NCBI GenBank assembly: GCA_003255065.1
Contig: QAOA01002492.1
Span: forward strand, 592,928 to 656,927
DNA: 64,000 bases
Direction: 5' to 3'
Source of the DNA: Cercis canadensis
Lineage: Eukaryota > Streptophyta > Magnoliopsida > Fabales > Fabaceae
The notes beneath the pieces were generated by a model. It was not told the DNA's origin, did not search any database, and was given only the letters and a program-made list of their open reading frames with translations. Made by a program: the position numbers and the translations under genes. Below, in pieces: positions 21,779 to 32,804 of this stretch. How positions within the stretch are numbered: position 1 is the first letter of the stretch; each line of letters starts with the position of its first letter.

Positions 21779-23193
21779 TGTTAGGTAGATTTTATATCCA
21801 CTTTATAGATATTTTAGCTTAATATTATATTTGTTTCTTAAGATTTTTGAGCTCTAAACAAAGTAATTTTGTCTATTTTGTAGGTTTAATGTTAAATGTG
21901 AAGATTCTTTGTCTAAAGGTGCATTTAGGGAGAAGCTTTGGTAAATTGTGGCAAAACGGAAGGGCGTTAACGCCCTTCTTCAAGCGCCCCAACACTGGAC
22001 ATCAAAGATTGTAACTTCAAACAGAGAGCCAGGACCCTAGCCCTCTAAAAGGAAAGCCCTAGCACTGACTGCAAGGCAAGAAACACCAGGAGGCCGAGAA
22101 GAAGCACCCATGTGCCCCTGGAGAAGCACCTCAACCATCTCCACTCACGCAACCCAGTGTTCGTACCTCAGCCCTTACCCATTAGTGCCCTAGTGCTCCA
22201 ACTCCGCATCGTGACAGAAAACCAATGCTATTTCCTAAGAGCCTCAGCGCTCAAAAGCCCAGTTAAAGCGGCAACATACTTTTTCTCCTAAATTAATTAG
22301 GATTTAGCGTTTAAGTATAAAAAGACCTTGAGTTTTTAGTCTTTTTTTCTTCTTCTTCTCTCTCTAGACTTTTAGAAAAAGACAAGCAAGAGCAAGGCAA
22401 TGGTTGAAGTGCAGATTGGTGACAACAAATTTGAGCTTTTTCACTGAGTTTTCTTCTTCTTCCTTCTTTTTTATGTCTTCAAATTATTCAATCATGTTCT
22501 TAAATTTGTCATGAACTAATTTCTCATCTAAGGCTACAATGTAACCTAATTATGAATGATTGTAGTTTCTTTTAGAATTAATCAAAGATTTATCTTTTCT
22601 ATTTGAATAATTATCTTTGTTCTTCATGCTTCTAGTTAACTGACGATTAATTAGTTAATCACAATGAGACCGGAAGGAGATTTATGTGTCTAAGTTCATT
22701 AGGATAATTATCATAGGTTGCATGCAGGATAGGAATATACTTCCATGACTTGTGTAGTCAATTAAAAGATCTATAAAGCTTAATGAATTCTTGATTATTA
22801 TAACTCACATAAGAATATAGTAGGTTATTGATTAAGAATATTTTTACTAGACTTTGGGAAAGACTAATAAATAGATTAGGGAATATTGGCTAACTAATGG
22901 AAAGATGAATCATAGATTAAGGATAAAAGAAATGAAAATTAGGATTAATTATGGTGAAATTGGAACCCCTAGAGTTTTATCACTCTTAATTTCTTCATGA
23001 TTTATACCTACTTTGTTTGTTTTTAGTTTATTTACTCTAGATTTTTTAACTTTTCTTAAATCATTGATTAGATAAAATTGAAATTGACCTAATTTCGATA
23101 ATTGATATCATTAATCCTCAAGGGACGATCTCTATTATTACTTTATTACTTATAAGACGATAGCGTGCATTTGTACTCCATTTTAGTACAACA
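21779..23193. mobile_element. Solo LTR (Ty3-like), fossil
   Basis: A block of 1415 bp begins tgttag and ends acaaca (TG...CA with a short inverted TGTT/AACA) and is flanked by atact / atatt, 4 of 5 matching as a 5-bp target duplication. It contains a TATA-like promoter region, a CT-rich stretch, and an end with aatcctcaagggacgatc, a word arrangement common near the 3' end of plant Ty3 LTRs. No internal coding region or primer-binding site follows. Age appears moderate to old. It interrupts the PMD gene of MULE-2. Confidence 0.55.
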
Positions 23194-23198
23194 ATATT

Positions 23199-25772
23199 GG
23201 GTTCTATAATCTGGTTGAATTAACCTAAAATTATAAAACAATTAGGTAAGATTGACTTGGAATGAAGCAAATTGTTATGCGGTCAAATGAGGCCTAAAAT
23301 ATTGTCCCTGTTGGAAAGACAGTGGCTACTGAAAGGGCGGGTTCTACTGGAAGGCCGGGGCCTGTTGGAACTACAGTGGTTACGGGCTTGTGGCTGTGAG
23401 ACAGCGGTTGCTCTAGTGGAGGCTGCTACTAGGGTGGAGGAATGTCATCCTATAAATAATAGACCAAATATACTTAACGTTTATTTTAAATCATATCGCA
23501 CAAACTATAATAACAAACATTTCACAAACCTGATCAGGAGGAATCAAGCTACTAAGACTCATCCACTTCCGCGTGATCCAGAAATACCATATCATGTACT
23601 ACAGTGTGACACTAAAATTCCCATCATACTGAACTACATGATTACGTTGCTGCCTCCATGCCTCGCAATATGACTCATGAAACTGGGTCCACAACTGGTC
23701 CTGATTGTCTCTCAAGGTTAGACTCTCTAACCGTTGAGCATACCTCTTAGAGGCCACATGAATACCCTGACATCTTTTGAACTGGTGTACTACTCGATTT
23801 GGATTGTACATCTCTACTACATTAAAACACACTAAAAGGACCTTCAATACCCAAATGTCACGTCCTGCCCAATAGTAAGGTGGCAGCTGTGCCCCACAAT
23901 AAGGTGTCACATAATCTATAAATTACAAATAATATTATTTAAGTAAACTATACAAAAATGCATAGATAATCAATGTAACTTTAACTATAAACAATTCAAT
24001 TATTTTACCTTATCAATTCCAAGTCAATCAAAAGATTGTCGATACCCCACTTGGTCTTTCTCGATACCGATGTCCCTATAACTTAAGGGATGTCTCCACT
24101 TAATATATTCATTTAACTTATTAGACTATTTAATTGTTGTGCTTATTGTAAAAATCATTATTTATATAGTATATGAATTGTATGGTAACATAGTAGATTA
24201 GTCCACGTTTAGGTTGAATTGGTTTGGCATTGCAGCAAATAAACCACTAGTTTGGTTAAATAATTGAAAACAGAATATCTGTGCCTGCTTAGTTGTGGTT
24301 CATAATTGTTTTATGTATCTGCTAATTCTGGTTCTATTTTTCTGTTTTATGTGACAAAGTTGCAAATCTCTATAATTGTTTTATGTCTTTTATTTCACTT
24401 GATTCTTCTATTTTTTTTTAATGTTTAATTCTGGTTTTGCCTTGTGCATAGTTTAATTCTATTTTGTTTTATGTATCATTACTGTAAGGCTAAGGGCTGC
24501 TGTTAATGGTTGGTTCATCCGTCCTTTCTCTAGTGGATGCAGCAGAGAAACCACCACGTCTAAAGAGGGCGAAAAGGAGGCCTCCTGCAAGTGGCAAGAG
24601 GCGAACATTGGCTGCTTGGAACCATTTCACAGAAGTCCCCGATAGTGAGGTAACACATGTTATTGCTGCTTGCAATTATTGTGGAAAATGGTATTGCTCT
24701 GATACTAAAATAGNGCCAATTGTTGCATTTAAAAAAACAAGTGATATTTTAATGGTTTTCTTTAATTTATAACTAATGTTTATCAAATCTACTAATTTAT
24801 AACATATAATTTAATTTATATAAAAAATAACATTTAAATATATACTAACATGCATGCAAGTGGCCTTGTCATTCTCCTACCCCGCTGCGGAGATGATGGA
24901 GAAAGAGTGGAGAATCTCTCGTATGCCTAAAACTCCAGCAAGAACAAACAATCTCTAAACTCTAATGTGTGGCTAAATGAAAAGTTGCAGAGGCTCATGT
25001 ACAAGTGCGGAAGAACAACAGATCTCTAGCTCATGCGCCCCGCAACATCCCAATCCTCTAATAACTTAAGGTACATTAGATACACTTAGTTGCCAGTGGC
25101 ATCAGGCATAAATCATTCACCAATCATTCACATAATATGTGCCATAACATGATACTATATTTCTTGATCGGTAGCATCATTTGGTAAAACAGCAAATGTG
25201 TCCTTCAGCTACGTCATCTTTAGTCTCGATCCAACCAATGCATCCTAGTCTGGCATAACGCCCAGCAAATCCTGTATCAGCTCCAACCATGGGTGCTGGC
25301 TGTAACCATTCACCACATTCCCATCAACAGGAAATCCCAATATTACCTCCATGTCTTGCAATGTGATCGTACACTCCCTACCAGACATGTGAAAAGTGTG
25401 TGTTTCTGGTCGCCATCCTTAACTAAGGCAGACAAAAAATCCCTATCTAACGTCAATAGAGTCATCAGTGCAGCTCCTCCAAAACTCACCCGCCTAACAT
25501 ACTACATCACTCTCATATTAGGTGGTAAAATTTTATGGTTGCGTGTCCACACAAATCTCTCAATCTAAAATAATTATATTATTTAAAAAAAATTATTAAC
25601 TATAATTTAAATAAATAAGTCAACCATTTTATTACAAAAATCAAAATTTTTAAACAAGTCCAAGTAAACCACTTACTCCATTGTTCCATGTATTAGTTGA
25701 AATATGATGTGCTTGTTCAGTCAACACATTAGGATCTACATGACCAGTCAATACAAGTTCATATTGTGCCAT
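23199..25772 (-). pseudogene. PMD (plant mobile domain) gene core in MULE-2
   Basis: Minus-strand exon-like pieces: 25772-25677 (MAQYELVLTGHVDPNVL to WNNG, then GTAAGT); about 25567-24860, with the PMD hallmark [20 protein letters not shown] around 25290; 24110-24005 (KWRHPLSY, YRQSFD); 23910-23430 (AQLPPYYWAGRDIWVLKV, LLVCFNVVEMYNPNRVVHQF). A Gln/Phe-rich tail continues to about 23280. PMD proteins are plant nuclear proteins (MAIN family) repeatedly carried by MULEs. Stops, frame changes and an inserted hAT piece at 24125 show decay. Orientation converges on the transposase. Confidence 0.75.
24125..24713 (+). mobile_element. Fragment of hAT transposase 5' region within PMD gene
   Basis: This is nearly the reverse complement of 29940-30530. 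It encodes, from 24506, MVGSSVLSLVDAAEKPPRLK and the BED-finger start HFTEVPDSEV...CNYCGKWYC. Here the reading frame is open where the other copy has a stop. It ends at a single N (24714). The junction with PMD at about 24125 is internal to the hAT, not a terminus, with short shared sequence ctatttaattgttg. Either a rearrangement or a chimeric contig. Confidence 0.7.
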
Positions 25773-26084
25773 AATAAATACAAAATAGATAGCTAGAAGA
25801 TAGATCTATAACAAGCACATGATGAAATGAACTTTTGTGTCTCCAAAATGATATATAGATTATAATAAACAAATAGCGTGTAGCAAATAAAACAAACAAA
25901 TTGACACAAAAATAAGAATGCAGACAACGTGAAGCAAATGAAAGAACCACAAGAGGAAAAAAGACACAAGAAGAAGAAGAACAATGGGGACCATAGTATG
26001 AAGAAGAAAAATAATGAAGGAAAGTGAAAGGGAAATGAATGAAGGAGGAAGAAGAAGACGTGTTTACAAAAAAGGGACATTCAC

Positions 26085-26420
26085 GCTTTAAGGCTCTAAA
26101 ACGTGTTCAAATTGAACATGTTTTATGAGATAAAATGACTTTTTGTAGTGTCCTACCTCGTAAAGTGTGTTCAATTATAACACACTTTTTATGGTTATAT
26201 CGTGTTCAATTTTTAAAAGAATCACAATAGCTTTTTAAATAGTGAACACGCGATTGATAGAGATGTCCTATAGTGTTTTCAGTTCATACACGTTCTGCTT
26301 GTGTATAATGTATTTCTCTTATGTATAAAAAAGAATAAAATATTCAAAACTGCCTATTTTTGGAAATGATCTCTTTTACGTAAATAATTTACAAATATAT
26401 ATTATTTAAGTCAATTTGTC
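26085..26420. repeat. MULE-2 right terminal inverted repeat
   Basis: Reverse complement of the left end, diverged, again with repeated gtgttcaa / aacacactt words. It ends gtcaatttgtc and is followed by the target duplication atataatta (26421-26429). Confidence 0.75.
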
Positions 26421-27419
26421 ATATAATTAAGTAGGCATGTTCGTTGGTTGGATTCGGTCGGTTTGAAGGACAATTTCATCTGACCGAGTGTGTAAGAATT
26501 GAGATGATTGGGAAGGTTTATTCAGATTGGGCCGAATATATGAATTATTATTTTTTGAAGAAATTGTTATGGGCTTTGTATGGGCCAACGTTGGCCCAAT
26601 TGAAATAACAACAACAATTAGCCCAAAAAATATCCAATTCTAAAAAAATGACAGTCCAAAAGAATTAAAAAATGACAAAATGGTCTACTATACATGACAA
26701 AATTGAAGAAATAAAAGAAGACAAGAATGAAATATCATTTATAAATAAAGCTTTGTACATGTGACTGGTAGTTCGTTCAAGTGGAAGCATATGTACCTAA
26801 AAAATGACATGTTTTCTAATTTTGAGCACTACAACAGTGCTACAATTACATAAAAAAAACTAGCAGTAAAACATATACATCAAAAAACTAGAGTAAAACA
26901 GTAAAGCACATGCATAAAAAACCTACACGCCTATGCCTTTACCCAAAAACCCAAAAGAGACATCCATATAACACTTGCAGTTCAGTGTTCACCCAAAAAT
27001 TCAAAACCATATTTACAAATATCTAGTAGATATTATCTACTTTCAAAAGAAATTGAAGGTTGCCATTACCAGTCATACGCTACCATTTTCATATTTATCA
27101 AATACCAATAAATGCCTGCAATTTATAAAATAAAACCCATAATTAAGCTAATAAAATTGAAATAAGTACCCAGCAATGGAGTTATACCTTATAAAATCTT
27201 TCAGTGAGATATAAAACACAAACCTGACCTTATCAATCAAAAATCATTGGCTGTTTTTAAGTTTCTTGTACTCCAACAGCTCCAGCAACATGAATCATGT
27301 TCCCAGCAACAACCACTTCTACAAAATTTCAAAGAACAACATCAGTTAAAGCAAATATATGAAATACAGTGACAAAGAAAAATCAAACAAAAACAATTAA
27401 GCCATGAATGAATACCTGA

Positions 27420-30152
27420 TTATAGCTTCTCATAGCTTTCATCTTCTTGACCATTGAACTCAAAATTTTCATAGCCAAACAATGTCAACCTCAACCAGTT
27501 TTGGCAACAAATTAACATCTCCACTGTCTTTGGAGAAAAAGAGCTTCTAAAGATATTAAGAACTCTTCCACTTGTAGAAAATGCAGATTCAGACGCAACA
27601 GTGGATACAGGAACAACTAAAACATCCCTAGCAATGTGTGAGAGGACTGGAAAGCTAAATGCATTGGTCTTCCACCAACCCAGAACAAAGAAATTATCAT
27701 CCTCCTTAATGCAAGCTTCTTTCAAGTACTTCTCCAACTCATTCTTGGCATCCATTCTATTTAGGACCTTCAAATGGCTTTTGAATGTCACTGCTTTTAA
27801 TTGGAAAGTGAACAGCTGACTGCTATCTTGACTACTACTTGCCCAACATTACAACACTCATCTAGGGCTGTTTTTGTAGAATTAGAATACATAACCGAAT
27901 ACCATTCATAAAATCGATTAAGCTGATCTTTAACCTTTTCTGCTAAGTCATAAGAAACTATAAGATCTTCATATATTTCATTAAAAGTCCATTTAATAAA
28001 AATCAACTTATACCTAGGGTCTAAGACATTAGTAATAAATAATAGTGGATTCATATTAGCCACATTACCCCAATACTTGTCAAACTTCTTCTTCATATCA
28101 CTAGCCATATGTCCTAACATAGGATCTTGGCTTTTAGATAAATCAATCAATGCACTTTGAATCATGGCAACTTGATGATATGCAGTATTTGATGTGACAT
28201 ATAATGAACCAAATAAAGCAACTATTACATCATAAAATTTTTTGAGGAATTTAACGAAGCTCCTAGCATTGCTTCAATCAACCAAAGTAGATGGACCAAG
28301 AGTTTTCTCATCAAAGTGANGAATGTCATCCTATAAATAATAGACCAAATATACTTAACGTTTATTTTAAATCATATCGCACAAACTATAATAACAAACA
28401 TTTCACAAACTTGATCAGGAGGAATCAAGCTACTAAGACTCATCCACTTCCGCGTGATCCAGAAATACCATATCATGTACTACGGTGTGACACTAAAATT
28501 CCCATCATATTGAACTACATGATTACGTTGCTGCCTCCATGCCTCGCAATATGACTCATGAAACTGGGTCCACAACTGGTCCTGATTGTCTCTCAAGGTT
28601 AGACTCTTTAACCGTTGAGCATACCTCTTAGAGGCCACAGGAATACCCTGACATCTTTTGAACTGGTGTACTACTCGATTTGGATTGTACATCTCTACTA
28701 CATTAAAACACACTAAGGGGACCTTCAATACCCAAATGTCATGTCCTGCCCAATAGTAAGGTGGCAGCTGTGCCCCACAATAAGGTGCCACATAAGCTAT
28801 AAATTACAAATAATATTATTTAAGTAAACTATACAAAAATGCATAGATAATCAATGTAACTTTAACTATAAACAATTCAATTATTTTACCTTATCAATTC
28901 CAAGTCAATCAAAAGATTGTCGATACCCCACTTGGTCTTTCTCGATACCGATGTCCCTATAACTTAAGGGATGTCTCCACTTAATATATTCATTTAACTT
29001 ATTAGACTATTTAATTGTTGTGCTTATTGTAAAAATCATTATTTATATAGTATATGAATTGTATGGTAACATAGTAGATTAGTCCACGTTTAGGTTGAAT
29101 TGGTTTGGCATTGCAGCAAATAAACCACTAGTTTGGTTAAATAATTGAAAACAGAATATCTGTGCCTGCTTAGTTGTGGTTCATAATTGTTTTATGTATC
29201 TGCTAATTCTGGTTCTATTTTTCTGTTTTATGTGACAAAGTTGCAAATCTCTATAATTGTTTTATGTCTTTTATTTCACTTGATTCTTCTATTTTTTTTT
29301 AATGTTTAATTCTGGTTTTGCCTTGTGCATAGTTTAATTCTATTTTGTTTTATGTATCATTACTGTAAGGCTAAGGGCTGCTGTTAATGGTTGGTTCATC
29401 CGTCCTTTCTCTAGTGGATGNCAAGCAACTTTCAATGTGCTTACTTATAGTGTCACCCTTATGGTTAGAAAGCTAAAGCTCAAAATTTATTTTTATAAGG
29501 TCCATTCTTTATCAACAAAGTGTACAGTGATTGTCAGATAACTTAAATTTTGTAAAGAAGTCCAACAGCTAGTAGTTATACAGACTCGGACACAATTAGA
29601 ACTTAAATAAGCCTTTAACTTAATCTTTTCATCCAAATACATTTGATAACAATCTCTTGCAAGGGTAATACGTGAAGAAACATGAAACTTAAGTTGTAAT
29701 TTAGCACAAAAATTTCTAAACCCAACACCCTCAATCATATTAAATGGCTGCTCATCCATAATAACAAATACAACCAGTGCTTTCCTAACTTCTTCCAAGT
29801 TATACAATTGAGGTGCAATCATAGTACTTCCTAACCCATCTTTTTTAGGCACAAAAGTTAACATTGTTTGTTTAGGGTCATTTAACAATGCATATGGATA
29901 CTTGCTACAAATCTTCATGTGAGCACTCATATTTGAGGTCCCATTTATTTTAGTATAAGAGCAATACCATTTTCCACAATAATTGCAAGCAGCAATAACA
30001 TGTGTTACCTCACTATCGGGGACTTCTGTGAAATGGTTCCAAGTAGCCAATGTTCACCTCTTGCCACTTGCAGGAGGCCTCCTTTTCGCCCTCTTTAGAC
30101 GTGGTGGTTTCTCTGCTGCATCCACTAGAGAAAGGACGGATGAACCAACCAT
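27420..30152 (-). pseudogene. hAT transposase, BED finger and hATC domain (RICESLEEPER-like)
   Basis: Start Met at 30152 (MVGSSVLSLVDAAEKPPRLK). Next comes a BED zinc finger (CNYCGKWYC, then MSAHMKIC) followed by NLEEVRKALVVFVIMDEQPF and FRNFCAKLQLKF (to 29493). After the interruption by two Ns come LDPRYKLIFIKWTFNEIYED and DQLNRFYEWY (28165-27797), then the hATC dimerisation domain (VLGWWKTNAFSFPVLSHIAR, PVSTVASESAFSTSGRVLN, SPKTVEMLICCQNWL) to the stop at 27420. A stop lies in the N-terminal linker, there is a frame change near 27795, and the catalytic middle is missing from the assembly. Confidence 0.85.
28321..29420. repeat. Probably misplaced contig, near-copy of 23440-24539
   Basis: It is bounded by single Ns at 28320 and 29421 and nearly identical base for base to 23440-24539, including the PMD exon (minus, 28791-28480) and the PMD/hAT junction. 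It sits in the middle of the hAT transposase exactly where the catalytic region should be. Assembly error is the simplest reading. Confidence 0.75.
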
Positions 30153-32804
30153 TAACAGTAGCCCTTAGCCTTACAGTAATGATACATAAAACAAAATAGA
30201 ATTAAACTATGCACAAGGCAAAACCAGAATTAAACATTAAAAAAAAATAGAAGAATCAAGTGAAATAAAAGACATAAAACAATTATAGAGATTTGCAACT
30301 TTGTCACATAAAACAGAAAAATAGAACCAAAATTAGCAGATACATAAAACAATTATGAACCACAACTAAGCAGGCACAGATATTCTGTTTTCAATTATTT
30401 AACCAAACCAGTGGTTTATTTGCTGCAATGCCAAACCAATTCAACCTAAACGTGGACTAATATACTATGTTACCATACAATTCATATACTATATAAATAA
30501 TGATTTTTACAATAAGCACAACAATTAAATAGAATCCTTTGAACATAAATAAATCAGAATTAAACTTACAACATGGAATCAAATGACTCTTATGGCAAGA
30601 TAACAGAAATACTAAACTTACTCAAACAACAACTCTAGAATTCTTTGATCTGCTCCAAGATGAATCAATTTCTTCTCAGCAACTTCACTACCAACAATTA
30701 GTAAGACTGATATACCATCTACAATCTGAAAAGATGAATAAAATATTACTTTGCATTTTCTAACATCACAAACACATTACAAAGGTAACCTAGGTATTTT
30801 GATAGTAAATGTTCTATACTTAACTAAAAATCACCAACAGACTCATAAGCAATAACTCCAAATAGCATACCTTTAAACGATGCTTTCCAAGAGGTGGCTA
30901 TAACTTGCCATAAGTAGTTACCAAGAGACTTTCTATAGAAGAAATATCTAAAAGCTTGAGTAAATCACCTATAGGTTAAAAGCCTTATCAATGTTTTATT
31001 TTCTCCTGTACAAAACTGTCACAATAAAATTACAACAAAGGCCCACAAGCATGCATGCCCAAACACAAAAAGGGGTCTATATGGGACATAATATAAGTAT
31101 GCATTTACATGTTTGATACTAGTAGTAGTAATAACTTGATTGAAACTCTCTAATTTTATTTTTTCCCAATTACCTCTTTCTAATTGAAAACAATAAAACT
31201 TGTCCATAAGAAAGAGTTAGAAGAAGCAGTTTCTAACAATACAGCTATGTAACTGTGCCCAAAATAACTAAATTCAACCACTTAATAACACAGAGGTATA
31301 ATCTCAATCATTCAACTGCAAGCTTATCCATAATGAATTCATAGATAAATGTTGTAAGATGCCAAGATAGGGATAGAAATATAGGTCTTACCTTGAGATT
31401 CTCGTCCCCAAGAAATGACTTCAACCTCTGGAAAGGGAAGAATGCACAAGTCATCATGGTATATTAGAGAAAAATTCTATAAATCAACACATACTATAAA
31501 TCACCTTTTCTTGTGCAATAAATGTTCTCCAAATCCAATTTTAAGTGTCAGGTTAGACATGACTAAACAAGTTTCTCTTGGTACAAATGGCTAAGGTTTC
31601 CTCTAGAAACATAAAGAATTTATTATAATAGGATTCACTTTTTATAATGCCTATTTTGCTTACAACATAGTACCACTTGCGAGCTTATACCTAAAGTTGC
31701 ATGTGTTCTTTTCAATTACTGAAATGAGCATCAGAAAATTATCCAGATACAAGCTTAACTCATCTTACAAAAGTGTTTTAAGGAAAATTATCCAGGTTGT
31801 ATGTGATACCTAAGTTCCAATGAGCTTTCCCTCCTTATGAGCCACAAGACCATTCTTAGAAAATACATAATCATAGTCATTGATAACTATAGAGACAAAA
31901 AGGGATATTCAAAACAATGTAATCCTTTTTGTTCTTAAATTCCTATCTCACTTTTACTTTGGCTATTAATCCCCAGCAAATTTGAAATAATAATAATAAT
32001 AATATAAAGAAATAATAAGAATTCTGCAGTATGCTTGTGAATAGCATAATTCATGAATGGAAATGGCACAACTAAAGCCAGAAAAGAACACAACAGAGAA
32101 AAGGCAAAGATACATAGCAAATTAACGGGTCAAGAGAAAAATCCTAAATTCCAAATTGATGAGACCACATCCAAATCCAAATCCAACCTACAATCCCTAC
32201 TGAAACCCAAAACAGAGAAATACAAACAAACCCAAAAAAATCCAAAATCCCTAAATTGATGATGAGATAGAAACAAACCCTAACTCACAAATACAACCTA
32301 CAATCTAGAGTAGAATGTGTAATGACCTTACTTGTTTGAAGTGCAGGTTGATTCGAAGAAAACTTCACAAGCTCAGAAACTTGAGCAGACACCGATTGGC
32401 GACTGCATATGCCTTCTCTTTCAGTGGGTTTCTGAAGCAAATGAATTATGAAAGTGTGAAATGAAATATCCCCTTTGAGTTCATGAAATAATGTTGCCCT
32501 AGTGTTGAACGCACCGTTTAATGAAGGAAAAAAAATCCCTTACTTCCACTACTCGGTTGGTTCGGTTTTATTCGATTTTACTAAGTGAAAACTAAACCGA
32601 CTGGTCCAAATTGAAATCTTAAATCTCAGCCATCCGATTCCACCCGCCTTTCATTTATAACTGTTGGATTGGCATTAAATTGGTTCAATTCGGTCGGGTT
32701 GTTATGGGTTGGTTGGGTTATGTACACCCCTATAATTAAGTATGTTAAATATTCTCATGAAAATATAAAATATTTTTAAAAAACATATGTATACCACAAT
32801 AAGT

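Larger units (their letters stand above)
8759..26420 (+). mobile_element. MULE-2, complete but decayed 17.66-kb Mutator-like element
   Basis: The terminus gacaaattgac at 8759 is matched by gtcaatttgtc ending at 26420. Homology of the inverted ends continues for about 330 bp, with gaps. Inside, in order, are transposase (plus), accessory ORFs B and A (plus) and a PMD gene (minus), matching MULE-1. Its size is inflated by later insertions: a hAT, an unclassified element of about 2.8 kb, a solo LTR, a telomere-like tract and fragments. All its genes carry stops or frame changes, so it is a relic. Confidence 0.85.
26433..32732 (-). mobile_element. hAT element of 6.3 kb with its own transposase
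   Basis: Left end aggcatgttcgttggttgga and right end gttgggttatgtacacccct match the ends of the short element at 51656-52459. The 9-bp word taattaagt flanks it at 26424-26432 and 32733-32741 (8-bp duplication plus one ambiguous base). The transposase is on the minus strand. A foreign contig (28321-29420) is probably misplaced inside, so the true length is near 5.2 kb plus any unassembled part. The region 30530-32730 is the leader and shows no further gene. Confidence 0.85.

Noticed and set aside
23272-23673. Plus-strand 133-codon frame with VLLEGRGLLELQWL
   Set aside because: It is the complement of the PMD tail and core exon, which carry the recognisable protein on the minus strand.
25759-26080. 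Minus-strand Phe/Leu-rich frames resembling membrane proteins
   Set aside because: They overlap the PMD start and the MULE terminal repeat; composition comes from A/G-rich DNA read in reverse.
28480-28791. A second independent PMD exon
   Set aside because: It lies in the N-bounded contig that nearly duplicates 23440-24539, so it is most likely the same exon placed twice.
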